The notes: generated by a model from the letters alone, not told the origin. A stretch of DNA of 64,000 nucleotides from Stenotrophomonas sp. 57 (GCF_030291075.1 NZ_CP127407.1:2478001-2542000); one strand, 5' to 3'; counted from the stretch's first letter, positions 39,118 through 49,387 are shown. Program-made: numbers and translations.

Positions 39118-40476
39118 ATGACCGAACGCCGCCGCCGTCCACGCCCCTCCCCCCGCCAGCGCTGGCTGGCCCTGCTGCTGGTGCTGCTGGCTCCGGCGAC
39201 AGGCGTGGCCGCCGACGATCTGGTGCTGCAGGCGCGTGAGCAGCGCCCATGGACCCTCCCGGCCGACCTGGAACGGGTGGCCATCGCCGATCCGGGCGTC
39301 GCCGACATCGTGATGCTGCGTGGGCAGCGCCAGGCGCTGCTGGTCGGAAAGGCACCGGGTACGACCACCCTCCTGCTCTGGCACCGCAAGCAGCCCGAGC
39401 CGCAACGCATGCAGGTGCGCGTACAGAGTGCCGTGCAGGGCGCAGCAGACGCGAGCGCGAATGGGCTGGTGTTCACCCAGCAGGACAACCAGGGCCTGTT
39501 GCAGGGAAGCACCGACAGCATGCTCTCGCACATGCAGGAACAGAAGACCGCCGCCATGGCGCTGGGCAAGGACGGGCTGCTGGCCGATGCGTCGACGGTC
39601 AGCAGCGGCGGCGTGGTCCAGGTCGAGGTCAAGGTGGTCGAGTTCAACAAGACGGCGCTGAAGCAGATCGGCATCAGCTTCCAGAACCGCAACGGCAACT
39701 TCGCCTATGGCTTCGCCCGCCCGGGTGGCCAGCTGCCGGGCAATACCGGCATCCTGCCCGGCATGCAGGAAGGCAACTCCGGCAATGAGGCCGAATCGCC
39801 CATTTCTTCAGCGTTCCGGCTGGTGTTCGGCTCGACCAAGGGCCTGTGGAACGCCGATGTCGACCTGCTGCAGAGCAACGGCATGGCGCGCGTGCTGGCC
39901 GAACCCACCCTCGTCGCATTGTCCGGCCAGAGCGCCAGCTTCCTGGCCGGCGGCGAACTGCCGATCCTCGAGCCGCAGGGACTGGGCACCACCACCATCA
40001 CCTACAAGCCGTTCGGCATCGGCCTGACGGTGACCCCGACGGTGCTGGCCCCCAACCGCATCGCGCTGAAGGTTGCACCGGAAGCCAGTGATCTGGACTA
40101 CAGCAACGCCATTGCCCTCAATGGCGTGCAGATCCCATCGATCACCACGCGCCGTGCCGATACCACGGTCGAACTGGGCGACGGCGAGAGCTTCGTGATC
40201 GGTGGCCTGGTCAGCTCCAATGTCGTCTCCAACGTCGGCAAGATCCCCCTGCTTGGCGACCTGCCGATCATCGGTTCATTCTTCCGCAACTTCGACTACA
40301 AGCGACAGGACAAGGAGCTGGTGATCATCGTCACGCCGCGGCTGGTGCAGCCGCTGGCACGCAACACCGAGCTGCCGTTGCCCGGCGAACGCGAGGCCAG
40401 GCCGAACCTTCCCGAGTGGGGGTCCTGGCTGCTTGGCCCGATCAGCCAGGACCCGGTACCTGGCTTCTCACGCTGA
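39118..40476 (+). CDS. cpaC: Secretin CpaC/RcpA of the Tad pilus
   Basis: A 452-residue outer membrane secretin. A signal peptide (LLLVLLAPATGVAAD end) precedes a periplasmic N-terminal domain (BON-like; DLVLQAREQRPWTLPADLE) and the secretin core (about 190-420) with VEVKVVEFNKTALKQIGI and ITTRRADTTVELGDGESFVIGGL (short form: ELGDGESFVIGGL), ending RLVQPL. It forms the outer membrane pore for the Flp pilus. No lipobox, so it may depend on TadD for targeting. It begins 18 bases after cpaB. Length is normal for CpaC. Confidence 0.92.
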   Translation: MTERRRRPRPSPRQRWLALLLVLLAPATGVAADDLVLQAREQRPWTLPADLERVAIADPGVADIVMLRGQRQALLVGKAPGTTTLLLWHRKQPEPQRMQVRVQSAVQGAADASANGLVFTQQDNQGLLQGSTDSMLSHMQEQKTAAMALGKDGLLADASTVSSGGVVQVEVKVVEFNKTALKQIGISFQNRNGNFAYGFARPGGQLPGNTGILPGMQEGNSGNEAESPISSAFRLVFGSTKGLWNADVDLLQSNGMARVLAEPTLVALSGQSASFLAGGELPILEPQGLGTTTITYKPFGIGLTVTPTVLAPNRIALKVAPEASDLDYSNAIALNGVQIPSITTRRADTTVELGDGESFVIGGLVSSNVVSNVGKIPLLGDLPIIGSFFRNFDYKRQDKELVIIVTPRLVQPLARNTELPLPGEREARPNLPEWGSWLLGPISQDPVPGFSR

Positions 40477-40548
40477 TTCCATGATGCCTGCGATACCACG
40501 CCCATGCCCTACGCCACCGCCCAGCCGCTGCATCCGCAAGGACCGCCG

Positions 40549-41760
40549 ATGAATCTGGTCCTGTACGGAATGGATCGAGAACTGCTGCCCCGGTTGGCGG
40601 CGAAACTGCCGCCGACCACCATCCTGCACTGGCAGGACAGCAGCATGCCGACCTCCGCACAGGATCTGCAGCGCGGCCCACAGAGCCTGGTGCTGCTCGA
40701 CTTCCGTCCGGAACACGCGGCAGCCTCCGGCCTGCTGGCGCAGCAGCTGCAGCAGACCCAGCCGGACCTGCCCCTGGTCGCGGTCGGCGCCACCAGCGTC
40801 GGCCAGGTCGAGGGCGTGGTGATCGCCCTGCGCGCCGGCCTGCGCGATGTGCTGGATCTGGACAGCGACAACATCGGTATCGAAGCGGCGCTGCGACGGG
40901 CCCTGTCGCCGCGTCCCGCCGCCACCGCGCAGCATGCGCACAAGGCGCGCCTGATCGTCCTGCTCGGCGTGCGTGCCGGGGTCGGCACCAGCACCCTTGC
41001 CGCGCATCTTTCGGTACTGGCCCAGCAGACCCGCACGCTGGCCCAGGGCGAGGCTCTGCAGCAGGACGGCCTGTTGATGGAACTGGCGCAGCCGTCCGGC
41101 GACCTGGCGCTGTACCTCAACCTGGACAGCCGCTTCCACTACGAAGATGCCCTGCGCAACGCCAGCCGCATCGACGCCACCCTTGCCCGCACCGCGATGG
41201 CCCGCCATGACACCGGCCTGGTGCTGCTCGACCGCGCCAGCGGCAGTGATGCTGTGCCGCCCTCGGACCCGGGTGCACTGCTGCAGCGCCTGCGCAGCGT
41301 GTTCGCCAGCGTGCTGTGCGATGCCGGTGGCTGCCCGCTGCGGCAGTTGCCGCCCCTGCTGCTGGACCAGGCCGACGAGATCTGGCTGGTCACGGACCCC
41401 TCGATCGCCACGCTGGTATCGCTCGACCAGGCCTTGAAGCACCTGGCCGGCCAGCGTGAACGCGAGAAGCGCCTGCAGCTGGTGATCAACCGCCACGACG
41501 ACAGCAGCGGCATGAGCCCCGAACAGATCGCACGCCGATTCGAAGTGCCACTGCTGGCCACGCTGCCCGAACGCCCGCGCGTACGCCTGGCCGCCAGCCA
41601 GGGACATCTGCTGCTGCAGGACGCACCGCGCGACCCCTACCTGCGTGCCCTCGCCCCGCTCGTGTCGCGCCTGGATCCGGCTGCCGTCCCGGTCCAGGCC
41701 CATGGCCTGCGGGAAAGACTCTCCCTTGCCCTGGGTGGATCGCAATGGAAGACAAGGTAA
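40549..41760 (+). CDS. cpaE: Tad polar-localisation ATPase CpaE/TadZ
   Basis: A 403-residue protein: an N-terminal receiver-like (ARO) domain (about 1-120, with VVIALRAGLRDVLDLD), and a MinD/ParA-like ATPase domain (about 130-390). The Walker A loop is GVRAGVGTSTL (about 143-153), where the usual KGGVGKT has lost its conserved Lys residues, so nucleotide hydrolysis may be weak or absent as in many TadZ proteins. It places the Tad machine in the cell. ATG 40549 is chosen because AAGGA lies seven bases before; an upstream ATG at 40504 has no site. Its end overlaps cpaF by 16 bases. Confidence 0.88.
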   Translation: MNLVLYGMDRELLPRLAAKLPPTTILHWQDSSMPTSAQDLQRGPQSLVLLDFRPEHAAASGLLAQQLQQTQPDLPLVAVGATSVGQVEGVVIALRAGLRDVLDLDSDNIGIEAALRRALSPRPAATAQHAHKARLIVLLGVRAGVGTSTLAAHLSVLAQQTRTLAQGEALQQDGLLMELAQPSGDLALYLNLDSRFHYEDALRNASRIDATLARTAMARHDTGLVLLDRASGSDAVPPSDPGALLQRLRSVFASVLCDAGGCPLRQLPPLLLDQADEIWLVTDPSIATLVSLDQALKHLAGQREREKRLQLVINRHDDSSGMSPEQIARRFEVPLLATLPERPRVRLAASQGHLLLQDAPRDPYLRALAPLVSRLDPAAVPVQAHGLRERLSLALGGSQWKTR

Positions 41761-43094
41761 CCCCGTTCCCGCATGCCGCCACCCGCCCGGCGCTGCCCGA
41801 CAGTGCCCCGGGCCACCTGCCGTTCGCGCAGACCGAGCAGTACCAGAAGGTGCTGTCGGCCGCGCATGAGCACCTGCTCAACAGCATCGAAGACGAGCGC
41901 ATCGACATCGATTCCTGGGCGCCTGACACCATCGCCCGCTGGGTGCAGGTGCAGACGGTGGACTTCATCCAGGAATGGCGCATCCCGATCAACGAAGAGG
42001 AGATGCAGGTGGTGGCCGAAGGACTGGTCAAGGAGCTGACCGGCTTCGGCCCGCTTGACGACCTGCTGCATGACCCGACCATCGAAGACATCCTGATCAA
42101 CGGATTCAAGGATGTGCACGTCTCGCAGGGCGGGCAGCTCAAGCGCGCCACCCAGCGTTTCACCGACGACACCCATCTGCTGCGCATCCTGCGCCGCATC
42201 CTCGCGCCGTTGGGCCGCCGCCTCGATGACTCCAATCCGATGGTCGACGCGCGCCTGCCCAACGGCGGCCGCCTCAACGCGATCATCTCGCCGCTGGCGG
42301 TGGATGGGCCGATGGTCTCCATCCGCAAGTTCCGCAAGGACCCGTTCACCCCCGACGAGCTGCTGGCCAAGGGCACCTTCGATGCGCCGATGCAGGCGCT
42401 GCTGAAGGCGATGGTGCTGGGACGCTGCAACATCCTGGTGTCCGGCGGCACCAGCTCGGGCAAAACATCGCTGCTGAACGCCCTGGCCAGCTACGTGCCG
42501 CCCAACGAGCGCGTGATCACGGTCGAAGACACCGCCGAGCTGTCACTCAACCACCCGCACGTGGTCCGCCTGGAAAGCCGCATCGGTGGTGCAGAAGGCC
42601 ATGGCGCGGTGAGCATCCGCGACCTGGTCCGCAACAGCCTGCGCATGCGCCCCGACCGCATCGTGGTCGGTGAGGTGCGTGGTGCCGAAGTGCTGGAGAT
42701 GCTGCAGGCCATGAACACCGGCCACGATGGATCGATGGCGACCATCCACGCCAACTCGCCCCGTGACTGCCTCTACCGCATCGAGATGCTGGCCGGTTTC
42801 GCCGGGTTCCAGGGCAGCGAGGACAGCCTGCGCCGGCAGATCGCCAGCGCCATCGACTTCATCGTGCAGATCTCGCGGCTGGGCAGCGGCCGGCGCGTGC
42901 TGGTCTCGATCACGGAAATCACCGGTGTCAGCGACAACCTGATCACGACCCAGGAGATGTTCCGTCACGAACTGCAGATCGACGGCAACGGCAAGGAAAC
43001 CGATCGCTGGATCGGACTGGGCTTCCATCCGCATTCGCACAAGCTGGAACCGTTCCGCCAGCAGTTGCGCGAATCGTTGTACGGAGACTTCTGA
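41745..43094 (+). CDS. cpaF: Tad secretion ATPase CpaF/TadA
   Basis: A 449-residue type II/IV secretion ATPase that powers pilus extension (and possibly retraction). Walker A is [14 protein letters not shown] (about 230), the Asp box [12 protein letters not shown] follows, and Walker B/His box are in [13 protein letters not shown] and MATIHANSP. The N-terminal domain (about 20-150) is the family-specific part with [15 protein letters not shown] sequence ([14 protein letters not shown]). It overlaps the cpaE end by 16 bases and the next gene starts three bases after it. The bidirectional TadA behaviour known in other species cannot be judged here. Confidence 0.94.
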   Translation: MEDKVTPFPHAATRPALPDSAPGHLPFAQTEQYQKVLSAAHEHLLNSIEDERIDIDSWAPDTIARWVQVQTVDFIQEWRIPINEEEMQVVAEGLVKELTGFGPLDDLLHDPTIEDILINGFKDVHVSQGGQLKRATQRFTDDTHLLRILRRILAPLGRRLDDSNPMVDARLPNGGRLNAIISPLAVDGPMVSIRKFRKDPFTPDELLAKGTFDAPMQALLKAMVLGRCNILVSGGTSSGKTSLLNALASYVPPNERVITVEDTAELSLNHPHVVRLESRIGGAEGHGAVSIRDLVRNSLRMRPDRIVVGEVRGAEVLEMLQAMNTGHDGSMATIHANSPRDCLYRIEMLAGFAGFQGSEDSLRRQIASAIDFIVQISRLGSGRRVLVSITEITGVSDNLITTQEMFRHELQIDGNGKETDRWIGLGFHPHSHKLEPFRQQLRESLYGDF

Positions 43095-43096
43095 GC

Positions 43097-44053
43097 ATGG
43101 GCACAGGCCTGCTGCTGGGTGTACTGAGCATCATTTCGGTGCTGCTGGCGCTGGCGGTGTGGCTGTGGGGCACCGCCAGCAACCGCGAACAGCGCCTGGC
43201 CTCGCTGCAGCACGCCGAGCAGCAGCTGGCGCGCGGCAGTGCCAGTGGTGGCGCGCCGGCCGGGGCATCCGTGGCCGCCGCCAACGACGCGGCGCGACCG
43301 GCAAGTGCCGGGCGCCGGGTGTTGCCGCTGGATGGCCTGCTGCAACGTGCGGGCCTGCAGACGGGCTGGAAGCTGCCCATCATGATGCTGGTGCCAGGGC
43401 TGGTGCTCTCGGTCGTGGCGACACTCAGGCTCGGCACTGCGTGGATGTTCCCCCTGACCCTGCTGCTGTACCTGTTGGGCTGCTGGCTGTGGGTCATGCG
43501 CCGCACCACGAAACTGCGTGCACAGCTGCTGCACCAGCTGCCCGACTTCCTCGACAACCTGGTGCGGCTGACCGCACTCGGCAACAGCCTGCAGGCGGCG
43601 TTCCAGGTGGCATCAATGCAGACCAGCGCGCCGCTGCGTGGACTGCTGGACACCACCGTGCGCTACGCACGCAGCGGCATGGACCTGGACCGTGCCCTCG
43701 GCCTGGCGGCACAGCCCTACCGGATGGACGTGCTCAAGGTACTGTCCGTGGTGATCGGCGTCAGCGTCCGCATCGGCGGACGCTCCGATCAGATCCTGCA
43801 GCGCATGGGCGACTTCATGCGCGACCTGGAGCAGGCCCAGCAGGAGCTGGCCGCGACCACGTCGGAAACGCGCATGTCCGCCTGGGTGCTGGGCCTGCTG
43901 CCACCGGCCAGCGCGGTGCTGATGGCGATTTCCAGCCCTGAGTTCTTCCAGCCGGTGCTGCACGATCCGCTGGGTCACAAGATCCTGCTGATCGCGCTTG
44001 GGCTGGAGCTGCTTGGCGCCTTCCTCCTCTATCGCCTGGCCAAATCGCTATGA
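43097..44053 (+). CDS. tadB: Tad inner membrane platform protein TadB
   Basis: A 318-residue inner membrane protein of the GspF/TadB type. The N-terminus has one helix, two more lie near 100-135 (LPIMMLVPGLVLSV and FPLTLLLYLLGCWL), and the C-terminus holds two more (MSAWVLGLLPPASAVLMAI; LLIALGLELLGAFLLYRLAK). The cytoplasmic T2SSF domain (about 140-270) is helical. TadB and TadC form the base on which the ATPase acts. It follows cpaF by two bases. Confidence 0.9.
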   Translation: MGTGLLLGVLSIISVLLALAVWLWGTASNREQRLASLQHAEQQLARGSASGGAPAGASVAAANDAARPASAGRRVLPLDGLLQRAGLQTGWKLPIMMLVPGLVLSVVATLRLGTAWMFPLTLLLYLLGCWLWVMRRTTKLRAQLLHQLPDFLDNLVRLTALGNSLQAAFQVASMQTSAPLRGLLDTTVRYARSGMDLDRALGLAAQPYRMDVLKVLSVVIGVSVRIGGRSDQILQRMGDFMRDLEQAQQELAATTSETRMSAWVLGLLPPASAVLMAISSPEFFQPVLHDPLGHKILLIALGLELLGAFLLYRLAKSL

Positions 44054-44081
44054 CCACCCGAATCCACCACGGAGGTGCCCG

Positions 44082-45017
44082 ATGAGTGCCAGCACCTGGT
44101 TTGCGCTGTCCCTGCTGGTGCTGGCCGCCGGTGTTGCCCTGCTGGGCATCGCCGGATGGGTCCGCAGCCACCGCGAACAGCGCACCTCGGCCACCTTGAA
44201 GACCGCACTGCAACCCCGGGATGAGATGCGCGACACGGAGGCCGCGCGCCGTGATTCGCTGGGTTGGCTGGAACGCTTCGGGCGCGCGCTCAGTGGCGGC
44301 CGCCTGGAATCCGCGCTGCTGGCCAATGAAGACCGGCTGCTGTTGGACCTGGCGGGTTGGAACACACGGCGTGGCACCGCCATCTATCTTGGCCTGCGCC
44401 TGCTGCTGGGCGTGCTGGTGCTGGCGCTGGCCCTGGCATTCAGCAGCGCCCAGGGGCTGGCCAAGATGATGGTCGTGATCGGTGCGCTCGCAGCAGGCCT
44501 GCTGCTGCCGAAGTTCATCCTCTCTTCGTGGGTGAAGCGGCGGCGACGCGCGGTCGACAACGAGCTGCCCCTTTTTATCGACCTGCTGCGCCTGCTGCAG
44601 GGCGTGGGGTTCAGCATGGACCAGAGCCTGCAGACGCTGGGCGACAAGCTGCGCGATGCGTTGCCGGTGCTCGGCGGCGAGCTGCAGGAAGCCAACGTCG
44701 CCTACACCCATGGCCGTACCCGCGCGCAGTCCCTGCGTCGCCTGAGTGAGGTCTATGCGGATGACGACCTGACCAGCCTGATGCAGTTGATCCTGCAGGT
44801 CCACGCGCATGGCGGCGCGGTGCAGGAACCGCTGCGGCAGTTCAGCATCCGGTTGCGCGAACAGCGCCGCAACACCCTGAAGGAAAAGGTCGGCAAGCTC
44901 TCGGTGAAGATGACCGTGGTGATGATGCTGACCCTGCTGCCAGCGCTGATGCTGGTTCTTGCCGGCCCGGCGCTGGTCGCGCTGGCCACCACCATGTCCA
45001 AGATGGGATCGCCCTGA
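44082..45017 (+). CDS. tadC: Tad inner membrane platform protein TadC
   Basis: A 311-residue paralogue of TadB with the same plan: N-terminal helix (FALSLLVLAAGVALLGIAG), a pair of helices around 105-150, a cytoplasmic helical domain (LFIDLLRLLQGVGFSMDQSLQTL) and a C-terminal helix pair ending with VMMLTLLPALMLVLAGPALV. GGAGG lies just before the ATG. The stop shares a base with the next start (TGATG), so TadD is coupled. TadB and TadC are both needed for pilus production in other organisms. Confidence 0.9.
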   Translation: MSASTWFALSLLVLAAGVALLGIAGWVRSHREQRTSATLKTALQPRDEMRDTEAARRDSLGWLERFGRALSGGRLESALLANEDRLLLDLAGWNTRRGTAIYLGLRLLLGVLVLALALAFSSAQGLAKMMVVIGALAAGLLLPKFILSSWVKRRRRAVDNELPLFIDLLRLLQGVGFSMDQSLQTLGDKLRDALPVLGGELQEANVAYTHGRTRAQSLRRLSEVYADDDLTSLMQLILQVHAHGGAVQEPLRQFSIRLREQRRNTLKEKVGKLSVKMTVVMMLTLLPALMLVLAGPALVALATTMSKMGSP

Positions 45018-45907
45018 TGCCTGCCCTGCGTACCTCCTGCCTGTTGCTTGCCCTCGCCGCCGTCGCAAGTGGTTGCGCATCGACCACGCCGAAGTACCTG
45101 CGCGCGCCCAGCCTGGCCGCGCCCGAACCGGCACCGCAGGACAGCCGCAATGCCTACCTGGAACTGATCGGGCGCATGCAGCAGCAGGGTGCGTGGTATG
45201 CCTCGCTGGCCCACGTCGACGCCTTCCGCCAGCGCTACGGCGATCCGCCGGCGCTGCGCCTGCTGCAGGCCGACGCCCTGCGCGAGACCGGCCAGGCCGA
45301 CGCGGCCATCGCCCTGTACCGGGAACTTTCCAGCAGCCCGCAGGCCGCTGCAGCCGCGCACGGCCTGGGCCTGATCGCTGCGCGACGTGATGACGACCGC
45401 GGCAGTGAGGAGGCACTGGCGCGGGCGACGCAGCTGCAGCCCTTGAACACCGATTACCTGGGTGATCTTGGCTACGCACGCCTGCGCGCCGGCCGCTTCG
45501 AGCAGGCGCGCGAGCCACTTGCCAAGGCACTGGAACTGTCGCCGGGCAATGCCAAGGCCACCGCGAACCTTGCCTTGTGGGCGGTACTGCGCGGGGATGT
45601 CGCCACCGCCGAGCGCCTGGTCCAGCAGGCCAACCTCAACGAGGACACCCAGCACAGCATCCAGCAACAGGCCGCGCAGATCCGCACGCGCCTGCAGCAG
45701 CGCCAGGCCGCCGCGGCGCAGGTTGCTCCTGCGTCCCCGTATGCCCGCGCCAACGCCGGTGCCACCAGCCGCGTGCAGCAAAGCACCACGCGCCTCGCCG
45801 CCGAACCACGTCGCGACGCCCGCGATGCGCGCGACCCGCAACGTCTGCCGCCCTCGATGCTGGAACGTTTCAGCACCTCCGATCAGCCGAACGGGAATAC
45901 TCCATGA
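45017..45907 (+). CDS. tadD: TPR lipoprotein TadD (secretin pilotin-like)
   Basis: A 296-residue lipoprotein with signal and lipobox LAAVASGC (Cys at about 20). Residues about 45-215 form several TPR units (YRELSSSPQAAAAAHGLGLIA, NTDYLGDLGYARLRAGRFEQA). The C-terminal 90 residues are low-complexity with many Arg, Gln and Ala. TadD helps the secretin to assemble in the outer membrane. It overlaps tadC by one base and the next gene by four. Confidence 0.88.
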   Translation: MPALRTSCLLLALAAVASGCASTTPKYLRAPSLAAPEPAPQDSRNAYLELIGRMQQQGAWYASLAHVDAFRQRYGDPPALRLLQADALRETGQADAAIALYRELSSSPQAAAAAHGLGLIAARRDDDRGSEEALARATQLQPLNTDYLGDLGYARLRAGRFEQAREPLAKALELSPGNAKATANLALWAVLRGDVATAERLVQQANLNEDTQHSIQQQAAQIRTRLQQRQAAAAQVAPASPYARANAGATSRVQQSTTRLAAEPRRDARDARDPQRLPPSMLERFSTSDQPNGNTP

Positions 45908-46362
45908 GCGCGATGCCCCTGACTCGACCTCTGTTGCCTGCACTGGCCTGCCTGCTGATGACCGGTGTCGCGCAGGCGCAGCAGCAACCCTTGACCGGGC
46001 AGATGCTCGGCGGCAATGCGCCGGTCGCAGCGGCCCCGCAACCACTGCAGTCCGAGGCATTGGCCACGGTGGACCTTGCCGCCCCTGCTCCATCGGCATC
46101 ACCGATCGCTGCCCCGGCGATCGCTGCCACCGATCACGTCGCACCCGTGGCCCGCCCTGTTCGCACACAGATCGGCGATACCGCGCGCGACCTGTTCCGC
46201 CTGCAGGCATCGGGGCAGCAGGCCGGGCAGCGCCTGCCGATCCTCGGCGACCAGGCCACGCTGAGCTATGCCCGCTATTTGAAGAGCTTCGAACACGAGA
46301 TCCCGGACTTCTTCGAAACCGATGTCGCCAAGTCCAAGGGAACATCCTCATCCGAACGCTGA
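45904..46362 (+). CDS. DUF3613 protein of the tad locus
   Basis: A 152-residue exported protein: signal peptide ending TGVAQAQ, a proline/alanine-rich variable part, and a conserved end (about 95-140) with RDLFRLQASGQQAGQRLPILG and YARYLKSFEHEIPDFF (short forms). This end is the DUF3613 pattern that I know from tad clusters of beta- and gammaproteobacteria. It starts inside the tadD stop (ATGA). Its function is not known; the place and the signal suggest a periplasmic assembly factor. Confidence 0.82.
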   Translation: MSAMPLTRPLLPALACLLMTGVAQAQQQPLTGQMLGGNAPVAAAPQPLQSEALATVDLAAPAPSASPIAAPAIAATDHVAPVARPVRTQIGDTARDLFRLQASGQQAGQRLPILGDQATLSYARYLKSFEHEIPDFFETDVAKSKGTSSSER

Positions 46363-46370
46363 GGTAGGCC

Positions 46371-48521
46371 ATGAAACGCCCACGCCAGTTCAGTTTCAGC
46401 CGCCCACGCGGCGGCATGTCGATCACCATGATGCTGGTCATGCTGGCATTGCTGGCGATGTTGGGCCTGATCGAGATCGGCTACCTGTTCTGGGCCAAGC
46501 GCGACGCACAGAAAGTCGCCGACCTCGCGGCACTGGCCGGTGCACAGCGGCTGGAGCTGTGCGCGTCCGACAACAGCGACAACAGCGCAGCACGGCAGAG
46601 CGCGGTCACCCAGAACAAGTTTGCAGGCACCCTGCAGATCCGCTGCGGCAACTGGAGCGCCGCACGCAGCACGTCGAACCGCTTCGTCACCACCATCGAT
46701 GCCAGCAACCCACGCAATGCCGTGCAGGTGGTCGCGCAGCGCAGCGTGCTGCCGTTCTTCGGCCAGAACACCCGCCTGCCCACCGTCAGCGTGGAGGCGG
46801 TGGCCCGACGTTCCGAACCGACTGCGGTGTTCGCGGTCGGTTCGCAGCTGCTGCGCACCAATGGCGACTCGGTCCTGCTGTCGACCCTGCGCCTGGTCGG
46901 CCTGGATGTCACCAATGCCACCGTCCTGTCCTATGACGGCCTGGCCCAGGCCAATGTCACCCCATCGGGCCTGCTCAAGGCCTTGAACATCCCGGTCAGC
47001 GCCAACCTCAGCGTGGCCGACTTCAACCGGCTGCTGTCGGTCAACAAGATCTCGCTGGCACAGCTGGTCGATGCCACTGCCACCGTGGTCGGCCGCGATA
47101 CCGCCGTAGGCGTACAGCTGCGCGCACTGTCCGATCTGGTCGCCACCCAACTGGACATCAACAAGCTCAATATCGTGCTGGGCAGCCAGTCCGGCGGCGG
47201 CGGCCTGTTCGCCGAAGTCGTCTCGCCGGATGGCACCGTCGGCAGCGCGCTGGAAACGAAGGTCAATGTCCTCAACCTGATCAGCACCGCCATCTCCATC
47301 GCCAACGACGGCAACGGCGTGGCGGTCAAGGGATTGGACCTGCTGGGCATCAACATCCAGGCCGGCGTGGTCGAACCACCCTCGATCGCCATCGGCGGTG
47401 TCGGCACACGCGCGTACAACGCGCAGGTGCGGCTGATGGTCGACGTGGACAGCAACAACCTGTTCGCGGTGGGCCCGCTGCTGAACCTGCTGGGCACGCG
47501 ACTGCACCTGCCATTGCATGTCGATGTCGCCAATGCGATGGGCACGCTGACCGGCATCCAATGCGGCGCCAGCCCACAGAAGGCCACCATCCAGGTCGAT
47601 TCGTCGGTGCTGCGCGCCTGTGTCGGCAACGTCGACCCGGCGCAGCGCTTTTCCAGGAGCAATGTCTGCGACGCCACCCTGAAGAACGAGCAACTACTGA
47701 AACTGCTCGGGCAGCCCTTGATCAATGACAAGATCACCCTGCCGGCCCTGACCGGCTCGCAGAGCCTGACCCTGGCTGCCGGCGAAACCGCCTCGACCCG
47801 GATCAATCCACTGGCTGTGGGCAACGCAGTGTCGGACCTGGTCAATGAACTGCTGCGCGTGCTGGCGGGCATGCTCAGCTCGCCCAAGCAGGGCATGAGC
47901 GCCAACGACACTGCCAAGGCACTGGCCGACCGCTATCTGCTGGCGGCCTTTCCCACGGGGGGGCGCTACAACGTCGATCAGGTCATCCCGTTGCTGCGCG
48001 ATGGCGATCCGTCGCGCAACCTGGCGCCGCTGGGCAACTGGACGGTGAAGAATGGTGTACCCAAGCCTTGCCTGCTGGGCCTGACCACGTGCTGGGAAGA
48101 TGGCTCGGTGTGGACCGGCTACAAGACAACCGTCACCGGACAGGGCCTGGGCCTTCTCGATGGCCTGCTGGGTTCACTGGTCGGCGGCCTCCTGATCAAC
48201 CGCTGCGACAGCCTGCTCGGCAACCTGATCGACTACAACGGCTGCGTACGCAACAACCTCGCCTCGTACATCCAGACCGCGCCGGCCGGCTTCCTCGATG
48301 GTACCGGTGGAACCGGCGTCACCAATCCGGATGGCAGCGTGAGCTGCAGTGGCCTGCTGTGCACGCTGCTCAAGCCGATCCTGGCCGCCCTTCGGCCGGT
48401 GCTCAACAGCGTCGGCACCCTGCTGACCAACCTGCTGGCAAGCGTGCTGGGCCTGGAACTCGGCCGCACCGACGTCAACGTGCAGTCGATCCAGTGCAGC
48501 GCGGCGCAGCTGGTCTACTGA
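46371..48521 (+). CDS. tadG: TadG-like pilus assembly protein
   Basis: A 716-residue protein. Residues 1-60 have an N-terminal hydrophobic helix (SITMMLVMLALLAMLGLIEIGYLF) and the Tad motif QKVADLAALAGAQR that marks the N-terminal domain of TadG; the rest is a large extracytoplasmic part without recognisable fold, with many Leu-Gly-rich strand-like segments and several Cys. TadG is a minor pilus/assembly factor anchored in the inner membrane. GAGGTAGG lies before the ATG and the DUF3613 gene ends eight bases before. It is larger than many TadG proteins, so an extra domain for surface contact is possible. Confidence 0.82.
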   Translation: MKRPRQFSFSRPRGGMSITMMLVMLALLAMLGLIEIGYLFWAKRDAQKVADLAALAGAQRLELCASDNSDNSAARQSAVTQNKFAGTLQIRCGNWSAARSTSNRFVTTIDASNPRNAVQVVAQRSVLPFFGQNTRLPTVSVEAVARRSEPTAVFAVGSQLLRTNGDSVLLSTLRLVGLDVTNATVLSYDGLAQANVTPSGLLKALNIPVSANLSVADFNRLLSVNKISLAQLVDATATVVGRDTAVGVQLRALSDLVATQLDINKLNIVLGSQSGGGGLFAEVVSPDGTVGSALETKVNVLNLISTAISIANDGNGVAVKGLDLLGINIQAGVVEPPSIAIGGVGTRAYNAQVRLMVDVDSNNLFAVGPLLNLLGTRLHLPLHVDVANAMGTLTGIQCGASPQKATIQVDSSVLRACVGNVDPAQRFSRSNVCDATLKNEQLLKLLGQPLINDKITLPALTGSQSLTLAAGETASTRINPLAVGNAVSDLVNELLRVLAGMLSSPKQGMSANDTAKALADRYLLAAFPTGGRYNVDQVIPLLRDGDPSRNLAPLGNWTVKNGVPKPCLLGLTTCWEDGSVWTGYKTTVTGQGLGLLDGLLGSLVGGLLINRCDSLLGNLIDYNGCVRNNLASYIQTAPAGFLDGTGGTGVTNPDGSVSCSGLLCTLLKPILAALRPVLNSVGTLLTNLLASVLGLELGRTDVNVQSIQCSAAQLVY

Positions 48522-48620
48522 CCCGTGACGGGCGGCCTTGGCGGCGCCCGCGCCCATGCTAGACTCCCGGCGGGGAACCACCTTCATCTCAACCCACACT
48601 CATCCGTGGATGGTCTAGAC

Positions 48621-49334
48621 ATGCGAGAAACTTCAGGGGGCGCGGTCTTCGCCCGGCACGCGCGCGGCGCGGCACTGCTGGCCGTGGCCATGATGCTGGT
48701 GGCACCGGCGGCGATGGCTGCCCGTGGCGACCGTGAGGCAGCCGCCGAGCCGGCCGCCCGCAGCGCGCCGGTGGTGCGCAACACCGTTGACGAGCTCAAG
48801 CAGCTGATGGATTCGCGCCAGCTGACCGAGCTGCGCACGACCTACAACGGCAACTACGGCGCCAGCCTGCTGTTCAACGCCAACACCCTGACCTACTACG
48901 TCGCCCTGTTCCAGGAGAAGAACTTCTGGAGGGTGATCAAGACCGATGCCGTCGACAACGCCGAGCGGGTCTACCGTACGTTTGCGCAACAGTCCGAACA
49001 GCTGGCCCAGGTCTACATCGATACCATCCGCCTGGAAGCCGGCAAGCGCTACACCGAGCGCCTGGTGGCCTACAACGAGGAACGCCTGCGCACCCTGCAG
49101 CAGGAAATGGAACAGCAGCAGGCACAGTCGGCCCAGGTCAGCGCCGCCCTGCAGCAGGCACAGCAGCAGGCCGTCAGCCTCAGCACCGACGTGCAGAGCA
49201 CCAACAGCCAGCTGGATGCCCTGCAGCGCCGCATCCAGATCCTGCAGGCCGAACAGGGCAACCCGGAACTGAGCCTGCCCAAGCCGGACAGCGTGCCTTC
49301 GCCGGCACCGGCTGCCGCCAGCGACGGCCGCTGA
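48621..49334 (+). CDS. DUF2968 periplasmic coiled-coil protein
   Basis: A 237-residue protein with a signal peptide ([18 protein letters not shown]), then a globular part ([32 protein letters not shown] region, about 60-105) and a long coiled coil with Gln repeats ([23 protein letters not shown] region, about 150-220). The pattern is that of DUF2968. It is 99 bases after tadG and could be the last gene of the tad operon or have its own promoter. No function is known; a role at the cell envelope is likely. A terminator follows. Confidence 0.78.
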   Translation: MRETSGGAVFARHARGAALLAVAMMLVAPAAMAARGDREAAAEPAARSAPVVRNTVDELKQLMDSRQLTELRTTYNGNYGASLLFNANTLTYYVALFQEKNFWRVIKTDAVDNAERVYRTFAQQSEQLAQVYIDTIRLEAGKRYTERLVAYNEERLRTLQQEMEQQQAQSAQVSAALQQAQQQAVSLSTDVQSTNSQLDALQRRIQILQAEQGNPELSLPKPDSVPSPAPAAASDGR

Positions 49335-49359
49335 GGCCCCGCCATCCGTATCCACGCAC

Positions 49360-49387
49360 AACGGCGCCTCAGGGCGCCGTTGCCGTT
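49360..49387 (+). terminator. Rho-independent terminator of the tad/DUF2968 region
   Basis: AACGGCGCC (49360-49368), loop TCAG, GGCGCCGTT (49373-49381), followed by GCCGTTTTGG. A 9-base GC-rich stem with a short T run downstream makes it the best terminator in this window; the same hairpin may serve the convergent DUF4124 gene. Confidence 0.8.
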
